This document shows positions 34,480-46,159 of a stretch of 64,000 nt of DNA, piece by piece. The stretch comes from Nematostella vectensis (taxonomy: Eukaryota > Cnidaria > Anthozoa > Actiniaria > Edwardsiidae). The stretch covers positions 335,340 through 399,339 of the forward strand of contig NC_064048.1 in the NCBI RefSeq assembly GCF_932526225.1, in the 5' to 3' direction. The notes under the pieces were generated by a model. That model was not told where the DNA came from and did no database searches. It was given only the letters and a program-made list of their open reading frames with translations. The translations under genes were made by a program, and so were the position numbers. Each line of letters starts with the position of its first letter. The stretch's first letter is position 1.

Positions 34480-34676
34480 GAGGATCTAGGGGGATGGGGT
34501 GGGGCAGAGAGGGGGGGAGGGAGAGAGGGGGGGAAATTTTGGTAGGGAGAGAGGGGGGAGGATCTTGGGGACGGAAAGAGTGGGTATTTTGGGGAGGGAG
34601 AGGGGGAGGGGGAAGGGGAGGATCTTGGGGAGGTAGAGGGGGGAGGATCTTGGGGAGGGAGAGAGGGGGTCTGGCC
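34480..34676 (+). repeat. G-rich low-complexity tract in SINHCAF 3' UTR
   Basis: Starts about 90 bp after the SINHCAF stop. Repeated modules of the type GGGGAGGATCTTGGGGA with many GGG runs, on the sense strand. RNA from this stretch has many possible quadruplexes. Open frames here are low-complexity Gly/Arg or Pro and not genes. Confidence 0.75.
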
Positions 34677-35037
34677 ATTCCTATGAGAGGGAAGGAATGC
34701 TGTTAAAAAATTGTTAACTTGTTTTAATATGTCCTACGAACCATCTTTACCACACATTACACATTAAGACCTAAAACCACAAACAATGATCTCACATTTT
34801 TGTACATATTTCTTTTACTGCTTTGCACAAAATAATATCTACCTTTTAGTAGTTTCTTTTATATTGAATTTTGTATTTTTATAATTAGCATTAGCATTTT
34901 ATATAATATTTTTATGATAATGTAGACAAAAACATCCTGCAAGACATCACAGTTTTTTTTATAAACAACTGACTCGTGTCTGCTACTTAGATTATGGATA
35001 TTCTTGCTGATTTGCATCAAATCAAAATAAGAAAACA

Positions 35038-35043
35038 AATAAA
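35038..35043 (+). terminator. Candidate SINHCAF polyadenylation signal
   Basis: First well-placed AATAAA after the SINHCAF stop, giving a 3' UTR of about 650 nt. The 37-bp minisatellite begins within about 20 bp downstream. Confidence 0.45.
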
Positions 35044-35056
35044 GCTACGTTACATC

Positions 35057-38000
35057 TCTTGGATAGCTCAATACCATGTTAACCCCATCACCACTGCTGA
35101 ATAGCTCTAATGATTATATCCCTTTCGCTAACACTGGATAGCTCTACCCATGTCACCCGTAATACCACCCCTTGATAGTTCTAACCATGTTACTCCCATT
35201 ACCAACCCTAGATAGCTCTACCCATTTCACCCCCATTACCACCCCTAGATAGCTCTACCCATTTCACCCCATTACCACCCCTAGATAGCTCAACCCATGT
35301 CACCCCCATCACCAGCCCTGGATTGCTCTACCCATGCCATCCTCATTACTAATCCTATATAGCCCTTCCCATGTCATACACATCAACACTATTGGATAGT
35401 CCTTCCCATGTCATAACCATCAACACTATTGGATAGGCCTACCCATGTCATACCCATCATCCTTATTGGATAGCCCTTACACATGTCATACCCAACACCA
35501 CACTTGGATAGCCCTACACATGTCATACCCAACACCACTATTGGATAGCCCTACACATGTCATACCCAACACCACACTTGGATAGCCCTACACATGTCAT
35601 ACCCAACACCACTATTGGATAGCCCTACACATGTCATACCCAGCACCACACTTGGATAGCCCTACACATGTCATACCCAACACCACTATTGGATAGCCCT
35701 ACACATGTCATACCCAACACCACTATTGGATAGCCCTACACATGTCATACCGAACACCACACTTGGATAGCCCTACACATGTCATACCCAACACCACACT
35801 TGGATAGCCCTACACATGTCATACTCAACACCACACTTGGATAGCCCTACACATGTCATACACAACACCACACTTGGATAGCCCTACACATGTCATACCC
35901 AACACCACACTTGGATAGCCCTACACATGTCATACTCAACACCACACTTGGATAGCCCTACACATGTCATACACAACACCACACTTGGATAGCCCTACAC
36001 ATGTCATACCCAACACCACTATTGGATAGCCCTACACATGTCATACCCAACACCACTATTGGATAGCCCTACACATGTCATACTCAACACCACACTTGGA
36101 TAGCCCTACACATGTCATACCCAACACCACTATTGGATAGCCCTACACATGTCATACCCAACACCACTATTGGATAGCCCTACACATGTCATACCCAACA
36201 CCACTATTGGATAGCCCTACACATGTCACACCCAACACCACTATTGGATAGCCCTACACATGTCACACCCAACACCACTATTGGATAGCCCTACACATGT
36301 CATACCCAGCACCACTATTGGATAGCCCTACACATGTCATACCCAACACCACTATTGGATAGCCCTACACATGTCATACCCAACACCACTATTGGATAGC
36401 CCTACACATGTCATACCCAACAACACTATTGGATAGCGCTGCACATGTCATACCCAACACCACACTTGGATAGCCCTACACATGTCATACTCAACACCAC
36501 TATTGGATAGCCCTACACATGTCATACCCAACACCACACTTGGATAGCCCTTCCTATGTCATACCCAACAACACTGTTGGATAGCCCTACACATGCCATA
36601 CCCAGCACCACTATTGGATAGCCTACACATGTCATACCCAACACCACACTTGGATAGCCCTACACATGTCATACCCAACACCACACTTGGATAGCCCTAC
36701 ACATGTCATACCCAACACCACTATTGGATAGCCCTACACATGTCATACTCAACACCACACTTGGATAGCCCTACACATGTCATACCCAACACCACACTTG
36801 GATAGCCCTACACATGTCATACCCAACACCACTATTGGATAGCCCTACACATGTCATACTCAACACCACTATTGGATAGCCCTATACATGTCATACCCAA
36901 CACCACTATTGGATAGCCCTACACATGTCATACTCAACACCACACTTGGATAGCCCTACACATGTCATACCCAACACCACTATTGGATAGCCCTACACAT
37001 GTCATACTCAACACCACACTTGGATAGCCCTACACATGTCATACCCAACACCACTATTGGATAGCCCTATACATGTCATACCCAACACCACTGTTGGATA
37101 GCCCTACACATGCCATACCCAGCACCACTATTGGATAGCCCTACACATGCCATACCCAGCACCACTGTTGGATAGCCCTACACATGTCATACCCAACACC
37201 ACACTTGGATAGCCCTACACATGTCATACCCAACACCACTATTGGATAGCCCTACACATGTCATACTCAACACCACTATTGGATAGCCCTATACATGTCA
37301 TACCCAACACCACTATTGGATAGCCCTACACATGTCATACTCAACACCACACTTGGATAGCCCTACACATGTCATACCCAACACCACTATTGGATAGCCC
37401 TACACATGTCATACTTAACACCACACTTGGATAGCCCTACACATGTCATACCCAACACCACTACTGGATAGCCCTACACATGTCATACCCAACAACACTG
37501 TTGGATAGCCCTATACATGCCATACCCAGCACTACACCCGGATCAGATCAAGGAATCAAATTTACATACTTTTTGTATCGCATAAAAAAGGAAATCAGTC
37601 CTACTTTGATGACATTTTTCATTAATTTAAATTTTATGAAAACTACTTTTTTGTCATTACCTTTAGATATCCGACCTGGAAATTTGGGTGGCTTCTTTTC
37701 TACACATGTCATACTCGTAGAAACACCACTATTGGATAGCCCTTCCCATGTCATACCCATCAACACTATTGGATAGCCCTACACATGTCATACCCAACAC
37801 CACACTTGGGTAGCCCTTACACATGTCATACCCAACACCAAACTTGGATAGCACTACGCATGTCATACTCGTAGAAACACCACTATTGGATAGCCCTTCT
37901 CATATCATACCCATCAACACTGTTGGATAGCCCTACACATGTCATACCCAACACCACTATTGGATAGCCCTATACATATCATACTCAACACCACACTTGG

Positions 38001-40290
38001 ATAGCCCTACATATGCCATACACAACACCATTATTGGATAGCCCTTCCCATGTCATACTCAACACCACACTTGGATAGCCCTACACATGTCATACCCATC
38101 AACACTATTGGATAGCCCTTCCCATGTCGTACCCAACACCACTATTGGATAGCCCTACACATGTCATACCCAACACCACACTTAGATAGCACTACACATG
38201 TCATACCCAACAACACTATTGGATAGCCCTACACATGTCATACCCATTAACAATATTGGATAGCCCTACATATGCCATACACAACACCATTATTGGATAG
38301 CCCTTCCCATGTCATACTCAACACCACACTTGGATAGCCCTACACATGTCATACCCATCAACACTATTGGATAGCCCTACACATGTCATACCCATTAACA
38401 ATATTGGATAGCCCTACACATGTCATACCCATCAACACTATTGGATAGCAGTGCACATGTCATACCCATCAACACTATTGGATAGCCCTACACATGTCAT
38501 ACCCAACACCACACTTGGATAGCCCTACACATGTCATACCCAACACCACACTTGGATAGCCCTACACATGTCATACCCAACACCACTACTGGATAGCCCT
38601 ACACATGTCATACCCAACAACACTGTTGGATAGCCCTACACATGTCATACCCAGCACCACACTTGGATAGCTCTACACATGTCATACCTAACAACACTGT
38701 TGGATAGCCCTACACATGTCATACCCATCAACACTGTTGGATAGTCCTATACATGTCATACCCAACACCACACTTGGATAGCCCTGCACATGTCATACCC
38801 AACACCACACATGGATAGCCCTACACATGTCATACCCAACACCACTATTGGATAGCCCTACACATGTCATACCCAACACCTTTATTGGATAGCCCTATAC
38901 ATGTCATACCCATCAACACTATTGGATAGCCCTACACATGTCATACCCATCAACACTATTGGATAGCCCTACACATGTCATACCCAACACCACACTTGGA
39001 TAGCCCTACACATGTCATACCCAACACCACACTTGGATAGCCCTACACATGTCATACCCAACACCACTACTGGATAGCCCTACACATGTCATACCCAACA
39101 ACACTGTTGGATAGCCCTACACATGTCATACCCAGCACCACACTTGGATAGCTCTACACATGTCATACCTAACAACACTGTTGGATAGCCCTACACATGT
39201 CATACCCATCAACACTGTTGGATAGTCCTATACATGTCATACCCAACACCACACTTGGATAGCCCTGCACATGTCATACCCAACACCACACATGGATAGC
39301 CCTACACATGTCATACCCAACACCACTATTGGATAGCCCTACACATGTCATACCCAACACCTTTATTGGATAGCCCTATACATGTCATACCCATCAACAC
39401 TATTGGATAGCCCTACACATGTCATACCCATCAACACTATTGGATAGCCCTACACATGTCATACCCAACACCACACTTGGATAGCCCTACACATGTCATA
39501 CCCAACACCACACTTGGATAGCCCTACACATGTCATACCCAACACCACTACTGGATAGCCCTACACATGTCATACCCAACAACACTGTTGGATAGCCCTA
39601 CACATGTCATACCCAGCACCACTATTGGATAGCCCTACATATACCATACCCAACACCACTCTTGGATAGCCCTACACATGTCATACCCAACACCACTTCT
39701 CTATGGCCCTACACATGTCATACCCAACACCACACTTGGATAGCCCTACACATGTCATACCCAACACCACTGTTGGATAGTCCTACACATGTCATACCCA
39801 ACACCATTATTGGATAGCCCTACACATGTCATACCCAACACCACACTTGGATAGCCCTGCACATGTCATACCCAACACCACACTTGGATAGCCCTACACA
39901 TGTCATACCCAACACCACTATTGGATAGCCCTGCACATGTCATACCCAACACCACTATTGGATAGCCCTACATATACCATACCCAACACCACTCTTGGAT
40001 AGCCCTACACATGTCATACCCAACACCACTTCTCTATGGCCCTACACATGTCATACCCAACACCACACTTGGATAGCCCTACACATGTCATACCCAACAC
40101 CACTATTGGATAGCCCTACACATGTCATACCCAACACCACTATTGGATAGCCCTACACATGTCATACCCAACACCACTATTGGATAGCCCTATACATGTC
40201 ATACCCAACACCACTACTGGATAGCCCTACACATGTCATACCCAACAACACTGTTGGATAGCCCTATACATGCCATACCCAGCACTACAC
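35057..40290. repeat. 37-bp minisatellite, about 135 copies, with higher-order repeats
   Basis: The core unit contains GGATAGCCCTACACATGTCA and CCCAACACCAC and ends TATT or ACTT, giving two main variants. The left 400 bp holds progressively degenerate units, as usual at array edges. A non-repeat segment interrupts at about 37541-37705. From 38500 on, a 13-unit block of exactly 481 bp is repeated: CACCACTACTGG occurs at 38581, 39062 and 39543. ORFs inside are artefacts. Confidence 0.95.
37541..37705. repeat. Copy of array 3' flank embedded in the array
   Basis: This 165-bp segment (starting CACCCGGATCAGATC) is nearly identical to the unique sequence directly after the array end at about 40291-40455. 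The array units just before both copies also match, including a variant ACTACACCCGG unit. Confidence 0.85.
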
Positions 40291-40455
40291 CCGGATCAGA
40301 TCAAGGAATCAAATTTACATACTTTTTGTATCGCATAAAAAAGGAAATCAGTCCTACTTTGATGACATTTTCCATTAATTTAAATTTCATGAAAACTACT
40401 TTTTTGTCATTACCTTTAGATATCCGACCTGGAAATTTGGGCTGCTTCTTTTCTT
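40291..40455. repeat. 3' flank of the 37-bp array, duplicated at 37541
   Basis: Partner of 37541-37705, with about three mismatches seen by eye. Confidence 0.85.
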
Positions 40456-42230
40456 AAAGTACCACAGTTTGTCGTAAGAATCGATGTTTTGACCAGTACT
40501 ATTTTTGTTAGTTTACCGATTCAACCGTGTTTTAGTGAAAGCGTTGGTCGTTTTCATAGTAAATGGCCTAAATGCAAACGAGGCCGGGTCCGATGGGATC
40601 TCATTGAAATTATGAGTACAGTATACTGAGTACAATCAAGGAAACGATATATAAGATCTATAAAAATGGATAAGAGGAGCGTAACAGGCAATTACTTTTC
40701 TTCATTTATTGGATGATGCATGTCTCAATTGAATGAAAAACCACGAATGAGATTCTGTGCTAGTCTTATTTCTGTATAGAAATGAGTACTCTACAACATG
40801 CCAGTGGGGAACTGTTTGAGTATTTGAAATACTATAGTGGTATCTTTTCTGCAGTAATGAATCTAGGGGGGGGGGGGGGGGGGGGGCGTTAGGGTATTTA
40901 AACCCCACCTTTGCCTGCAAAAAGAAATTGTTATGTGAAAATTCCACCTGCCAAAGGAAATTGTTATGTGAAAATTCAATAAAGAGCATTTCTCTCAGGT
41001 GCATGGTTTTTGTGCCCAAACAATAGAGAAGTCCCACCCCAGCATAAACTGAAAAACTGAATCCTTCTTAGGGAACACCCGGATTGATGCACATTTTATC
41101 GTTAAAAGTCATGACCTCTGGTATTTGTGTCCGTCTGAGAAAGCAAAATAGAACACAAAAATAATTACCCGGGATTTTTGCGATTTTTTGCACTCATGAT
41201 ATTTTTTGAACAGGTATTCTGCTCAATTTCCGGAAGAAAAAATAATAGAAGAGTCTGGAATTTCAAACTTTTCCAGACCCCTACAAAACAGACAAATAAA
41301 TGTGAATCACCTTCTGTTTGCATTTTCATGACGTGCGATTGGCGCTGAAATCGGTCTGACCTAGAGTGTGGCTTCTAATTTTTTTTTATCTTTTGCAGTT
41401 TTGGTTTTATTAATTGCCATTACTGAATATACAAATACCATTCATGTCAAAGTTCCCCCTACTAACTTTTGATATTGGTGGTATAAACAGATATGTAAAT
41501 AAGATTTCATCTTAGGATGAGCCAATGGTGCTGTTTTCTATTTAGGTTTTAAAAATAATGAGCATTTCAAATGAAAAAGGCAAAATGTTTACGGGGTGAA
41601 TGCCCCCAGACCCCCCTATATAATATTATCTACAGCCCTGAAATATGGGTTTAAAATCAATACTTCTTCTGGTTTGGCCAGTTCTGCCGCCCTTCATGGG
41701 CATGCCTAAGTCAGTCAAATAAACTAAACTTAGCAGCCCTCCCTTCAATAATTATGACCGTTTCCTTACCTCATGGCAAATAGAAGCTCATTCAAAGCTA
41801 TCGGATAATGTTTCTATATCTTTAATTATGTTACTCATTCAAACGTTTCACAAAACTTCTTTCAAACAGTCATTCGGTACTAGTTTACAGAGAAGGTATG
41901 ACTGGGTAAGGACATTCATCCTCAAAATGATAGACAAAAAATATAAACTAAAAAATCTAGTACAATGTTTATATGACCATGAATAATATGCATACTTTTT
42001 TGATATGATCACTTTATTCATTAATATCTAATTGATATGCACTTGTATTCTAGGTTGGATGATTCTGTGACAATTTTAAAGTTTCATTATTCTTTCAATA
42101 ATATTTAGATATTAAAATTTTTCATGATTTAGATACAACTATTGCTCCTCTGATAACTTTATTTGAAGATATATAATTTAACCTTTTGAGTTACGGGCCA
42201 GTTCTAACAAGCTATATCCTTCCTACCCTT
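40456..42230. other. Intergenic DNA
   Basis: Contains a G21 tract at 40866-40886 and a duplicated block AAATTGTTATGTGAAAATTC at about 40924 and 40959. No gene recognised. Confidence 0.45.
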
Positions 42231-42235
42231 CTACA

Positions 42236-42667
42236 TCCATTCTACGCTAAATGTACACATTACGATAAAGTAGACAGAATATTATTAGCGGTTTTGTTAA
42301 AATTTCAGAAATTTAAAATGTCGTTTCATTGTTTCAAAAAAATGAACATAAAGCCGCATTGTCACCGGTTTACTTCCGGAGGTCCGACGGAAACCTCAAC
42401 TTTTAAAAGACAAAAGAATCTATTAGAATCCGAGATATAACAGGCCATTCGCTCTAAAATATCGATCACATCCATGCGGCTTTAAGATTGAAATAATAGT
42501 TATAATACAACCTTATATACCTTTTTTGTTCTTAAAGATTACATGCTACTTTTTTCGGTTCCTTTATACTGAATAATTGTACTTTAATTCAAGACACAAA
42601 CTTTTAAAAAAAGTTGACTTTTTCCCAATTTTCCACCCCTCAATGTGTCCATTTAGCGTAGAATGGG
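42236..42667. mobile_element. MITE-like element with 25-bp inverted ends
   Basis: The block CATTCTACGCTAAATGNACA with CATT following (about 42236-42262) is the inverted copy of 42642-42667. The 430-bp interior is AT-rich with no coding support. A target duplication is not evident. Confidence 0.55.
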
Positions 42668-42806
42668 TGTCTGATCCCCGGCATGGCAAAGTCAGTACGT
42701 GGTGGTGGTGATGAGGGCCAATCAGCACTAGTACTTTTAGCTGTTTGTACAGGGATAGTTGTCGACAGGACCTTTTAGGTCATGACAAAAGACAAGAGCG
42801 GACGCG

Positions 42807-43004
42807 ATGGTGGACATTTTTCCTCGGCGTGCCAAAGATCAAAAGATGCGACCGCCTGTGTTTGGCTTGTCGTTCAGAGCGGATTCACTCATAATTGGAG
42901 AAAGAAAAACACCCGTACTGACAGTGGACAAAACCAGAAACAAAAACAACCTCCATGAAGTACGGATTGGCCCTAAGTTAGGTCTTGACTTTCTTATGAT
43001 CTAA
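42807..43004 (+). CDS. Hypothetical 65-aa ORF
   Basis: ATG in a good context (GCGATGG) starts MVDIFPRRAKDQKMRPPVFG, followed by a basic hydrophilic sequence ending GPKLGLDFLMI and TAA. A GTAAG donor-like site lies 8 bp past the stop. Composition is protein-like and not repeat-derived, but no homolog is recognised. It may be a short gene, an upstream ORF or chance. Confidence 0.3.
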   Translation: MVDIFPRRAKDQKMRPPVFGLSFRADSLIIGERKTPVLTVDKTRNKNNLHEVRIGPKLGLDFLMI

Positions 43005-43404
43005 AATAAGGTAAGGTGCTTATTAGGTATTTATGTTCAGAATATAATCATGGATTGAAAGTCATGGTATTGACGATGATGATGACAATAACTCTGGTGG
43101 TGCTGGGTAAAATGCTGGTGACAGAGATGATAGTGATTATGATTGTGATAATAAAGATAAATGTGTTACTTATGATGATTGTGATGATAATTCTGATGCA
43201 ATAATCATTATGATAGTGATGACAACAAGAGCAGAGATGATGATGATGGTCATCTGATGACCATAAATAGTTATGTCATTAGTGCTGAAATGTCGAAGGT
43301 AACATTACGCATAATGACTTTGATTGTGAAGATCCCAACCATGATAATGTTGATGTGAATGTGAAGAATGAGAATAGAAATGTGTAAAATAGATGATAGA
43401 AATG

Positions 43405-43688
43405 ATGATTGTGTTGAATACCAGAAATGTGTAAAATAGATGATAGAAATGATGATTGTGTTGAATACCATGGTAATTATGATGATGGTGTTGAATACCA
43501 TGGTATAATTATGATGATTGTGTTGAATATGGTAATTATGATGACTGTGTTAAATACCATGGTAATTATGATGATTGTGTTTAATACCATGGTAATTATG
43601 ATGATTGTGTTGAATACCATTGTAATTATGATAATTGTGTGGAATACCATGGTAATTATGACGATTGTGTTGAATACCATAGTAATAA
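43405..43688. repeat. 30-bp minisatellite, left part, about 9 copies
   Basis: Unit contains ACCATGGTAATTATGATGAT and TGTGTTGAAT. Preceded by degenerate GAT/ATG-rich sequence from about 43070. Confidence 0.88.
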
Positions 43689-44714
43689 CTTACCAACCGG
43701 GAGTGAGGTCATGCCGGGAAATATCAAACTGAGGCTTTGGCGTATCGACCGAGGCTTTGCGTGGTCGATGGGCCAAATTCGAACGTTCGAGGTTAGTAAG
43801 TTGTTTATTATATGGCTTTTTAAAATAAAAATAACAAGAAAACAAGTCAAATTTCGCTTTCGCGCGAATATCGATTAGTTTATCGATCGATATCAAAAAG
43901 GCGGGAAAACAAGAAACACTCGCGCGCTGCCAAATCAAAAATAAATCAAGTAATTGGGCGACTTTTCGGGCTATTTTCTTTCTATTTGCACTTTTTGGAA
44001 GCTACAGGTTTTATCATAGGTGAAGTTGATCCAAACAATAACAAAAAAAGCTCAGATGTCAGTTTTCACGGCATAAATGGACTGTTTAGTTCGGAAAATC
44101 CACGGTATGTAGAGAACAAACTTCTGACGTACAATGAAAAGGCCAATTGCTTTGTGCCGCTTTATGATTTGATGGAAATATTGCATTTACAAATAACAGG
44201 TAGTAATTTTATCTTCAAGAGGCTTTTCTGGGTCTTTACACCCCTTGTAATTTATTCATTTGCCTTTGTTTATTCGATGTATTTCTTTGCTATTTCTTTG
44301 TTGTCAAAATTTTCCTCTTCAATCTCTTCAGGATAATAAAACCTTGACTCAGAGTGCTCGTCCATTCCCATTTTGTTGTTGTTGTTGTTGCTTTGGTTTT
44401 TTGGTCGATTTTGTTTTAGCGAAATTCGTGCAACCGAAAAAACAACACAAAAAAGCTCACAAAATGTCCCGCTCCGGATACGGAAAACGACGGCCCGCCA
44501 ACCAACCATTTCTGCTTATTCTGGGTGTTAGAATTCGCTACTTGAATGTTCGCTATCGCTCATTTTGCAGTTTGAACGTGGAAAAAAATTCAAACAACAG
44601 AAGATTGTGAAAATTTTTTTGTAGGGCAATACGGAATTCCGTAATTCTCTCAGAGACGTGCAATGTCACGGCTACCAACAAGCCCATCACAGCGCGCGTA
44701 CTATCGTAGCCACA
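43689..44714. mobile_element. 1-kb insertion splitting the 30-bp array
   Basis: The array stops at 43688 and resumes at 44715. A TAATAA hexamer, part of the array unit, flanks the insert on both sides (43683-43688 and 44715-44720), consistent with a 6-bp target duplication. The insert starts CTTACCAACCGGGAGTGAGG and ends CGTAGCCACA; no terminal inverted repeats are seen and no protein is recognised. Element class unknown. Confidence 0.55.
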
Positions 44715-44975
44715 TAATAATTATGATGATTTAGTTAAATACCATGGTAATTATGATGATTGTGTTAAATACCATGGTATGATGATTGTGTTGAATACCA
44801 TGGTAATTATGATGATTGTGTTGAATTTCATGGTAGTTAAGATGATTGTGTTGAAATGATTGTGTTGAATACAATGGTGGTTATAACGAGTGTGGTAATG
44901 AATATTAATGTGGGGATGATGATGATGATGATGATGATGGTGGTGGTGCTGGTGGTGCTGGTGCTGGTGGTGATT
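44715..44975. repeat. 30-bp minisatellite, right part, then (GAT)n and (GGT)n
   Basis: About five 30-bp units, becoming irregular, followed by ATGATG and GGTGGTGCTGGTG repeats. The repeat reaches to within about 10 bp of the GPCR stop codon on the opposite strand. Confidence 0.85.
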
Positions 44976-44981
44976 GTGGCC

Positions 44982-46157
44982 CTAGGTGTGGTCGCCAGAC
45001 CCAGGATGTGAATCCCCAGTTTGCGGTCTCATCACAGACAGTTCCGGTGACGTCATTTTCCTGCGCAATTGTCTCGGAGTTCCTCTCGAAGTCTCTCTAA
45101 GCTCACTTGAGATCGCCGTCATCGTTGGTTCTATGCCTACTGAATTATGGGGCCCTAGGCGTGATCCAAATGCCAAAATCCCCCGAATAAGATTCCGGAG
45201 TCCATTCCTGTAATTATGGCTGTATATGAAATAGATGATCGGGTTTGTCGCGCTGTTGAGCCACGCAATGTAGAACACGCTAAAGTGCAGGGCCATTAAT
45301 CCACATGGCAGACGCAAGTGCCATTTGAAGATATAGAGGATATAGAACACGTGCATGGGGGCCCACAGAATCGCGAAGCAGAATACAATTGTCGCGGCTA
45401 GCTTGACTATATGCCTTTTCTGTTGCTCTTCTCTTGCCTCTCTTCGTGCGAAGTCCTGCCCTATGACCTTTCTCCGTCTAAGCTTCATGAATAGTACAGT
45501 GTAGAGTCCTATGATCACACATAGAGGTATTATGTAATTTACTGAAAGGTAAGTCAGGAAGAATTTTTTCTGTGTGTCGTTTGTGTTTTCGATGCCGAAA
45601 ATGGGCTCCCAGTCATGGATGCACATGTATCCGTCCCGAAAAGGCACCAGTCGAAAAGTGATAAAATAAGGAACATAAAAACACATCGCCGACAACCAAG
45701 TTAGAACAAGGGTGAAGATTCTGCAACAGTTATTGGACTGTCTTGCTCGTAATGGGAACATGACCGCATAGAACCTCTCAAACGAAATGGCTAAGTGACT
45801 CTGAAGAGAAACTGCCGTGGAAACGTCTTGCAGAAAGTGCACTGCTTTGCACAGGAGATTTCCAAAGACTCCATGGACGAGCCAATATCCACCAGTGTAT
45901 CGTCTAGCTATCTCTTTGGGCAGCACAACTAGTGGAAAGATCAGGTCACTGACTGCCATGTTTGCAATGAACACGTTGGTCACGGTACGCATGTCTCTGT
46001 TCTTGTACAAGACGCCAATGACCAGAAGGTTCCCTACTAGAGAGAGTATTCCTTGGAGAGTCAGCGAGACAACTTGTCCTCGTCTTGAGTCTTCAGAGAA
46101 AAACGCGAAGTCGGCCGGGCATGGCCCTACGCTAGTGTTCGTTAAGTTGGCATTCAT
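44982..46157 (-). CDS. Rhodopsin-class (class A) GPCR, neuropeptide-receptor-like
   Basis: An intronless 391-residue protein. The first in-frame ATG is 46157-46155 (MNANLTNTS), with upstream stops and two N-glycosylation sites in the N-terminus. Seven hydrophobic segments carry class A marks. These are GNLLVIGVL in TM1, NMAVSDL in TM2, ERF in place of DRY at the TM3 end and a Trp in TM4. ILWAP replaces CWxP in TM6 and NPIIY is in TM7. Cys in LLCKAVHF and in YMCIHDW can form the extracellular disulfide. The third loop is basic and the C-tail is Ser/Thr-rich. The pattern fits peptide receptors (galanin, NPY or QRFP-like group) more than opsins; no Schiff-base Lys is seen in TM7. The ligand is unknown. 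Confidence 0.9.
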   Translation of the reverse strand: MNANLTNTSVGPCPADFAFFSEDSRRGQVVSLTLQGILSLVGNLLVIGVLYKNRDMRTVTNVFIANMAVSDLIFPLVVLPKEIARRYTGGYWLVHGVFGNLLCKAVHFLQDVSTAVSLQSHLAISFERFYAVMFPLRARQSNNCCRIFTLVLTWLSAMCFYVPYFITFRLVPFRDGYMCIHDWEPIFGIENTNDTQKKFFLTYLSVNYIIPLCVIIGLYTVLFMKLRRRKVIGQDFARREAREEQQKRHIVKLAATIVFCFAILWAPMHVFYILYIFKWHLRLPCGLMALHFSVFYIAWLNSATNPIIYFIYSHNYRNGLRNLIRGILAFGSRLGPHNSVGIEPTMTAISSELRETSRGTPRQLRRKMTSPELSVMRPQTGDSHPGSGDHT

Positions 46158-46159
46158 GT

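Noticed and set aside
35500-37500. p53-type half sites in the ACACATGTCA of the 37-bp unit
   Set aside because: The core CATG fits, but flanking positions depart from the RRRCWWGYYY consensus at two places.
35057-40290. CRISPR-like or protein-coding interpretation of the tandem arrays
   Set aside because: Units are directly contiguous with no unique spacers, the context is eukaryotic, and 37-, 26-, 29- and 46-bp periods either rotate the frame or give only artefactual peptides.
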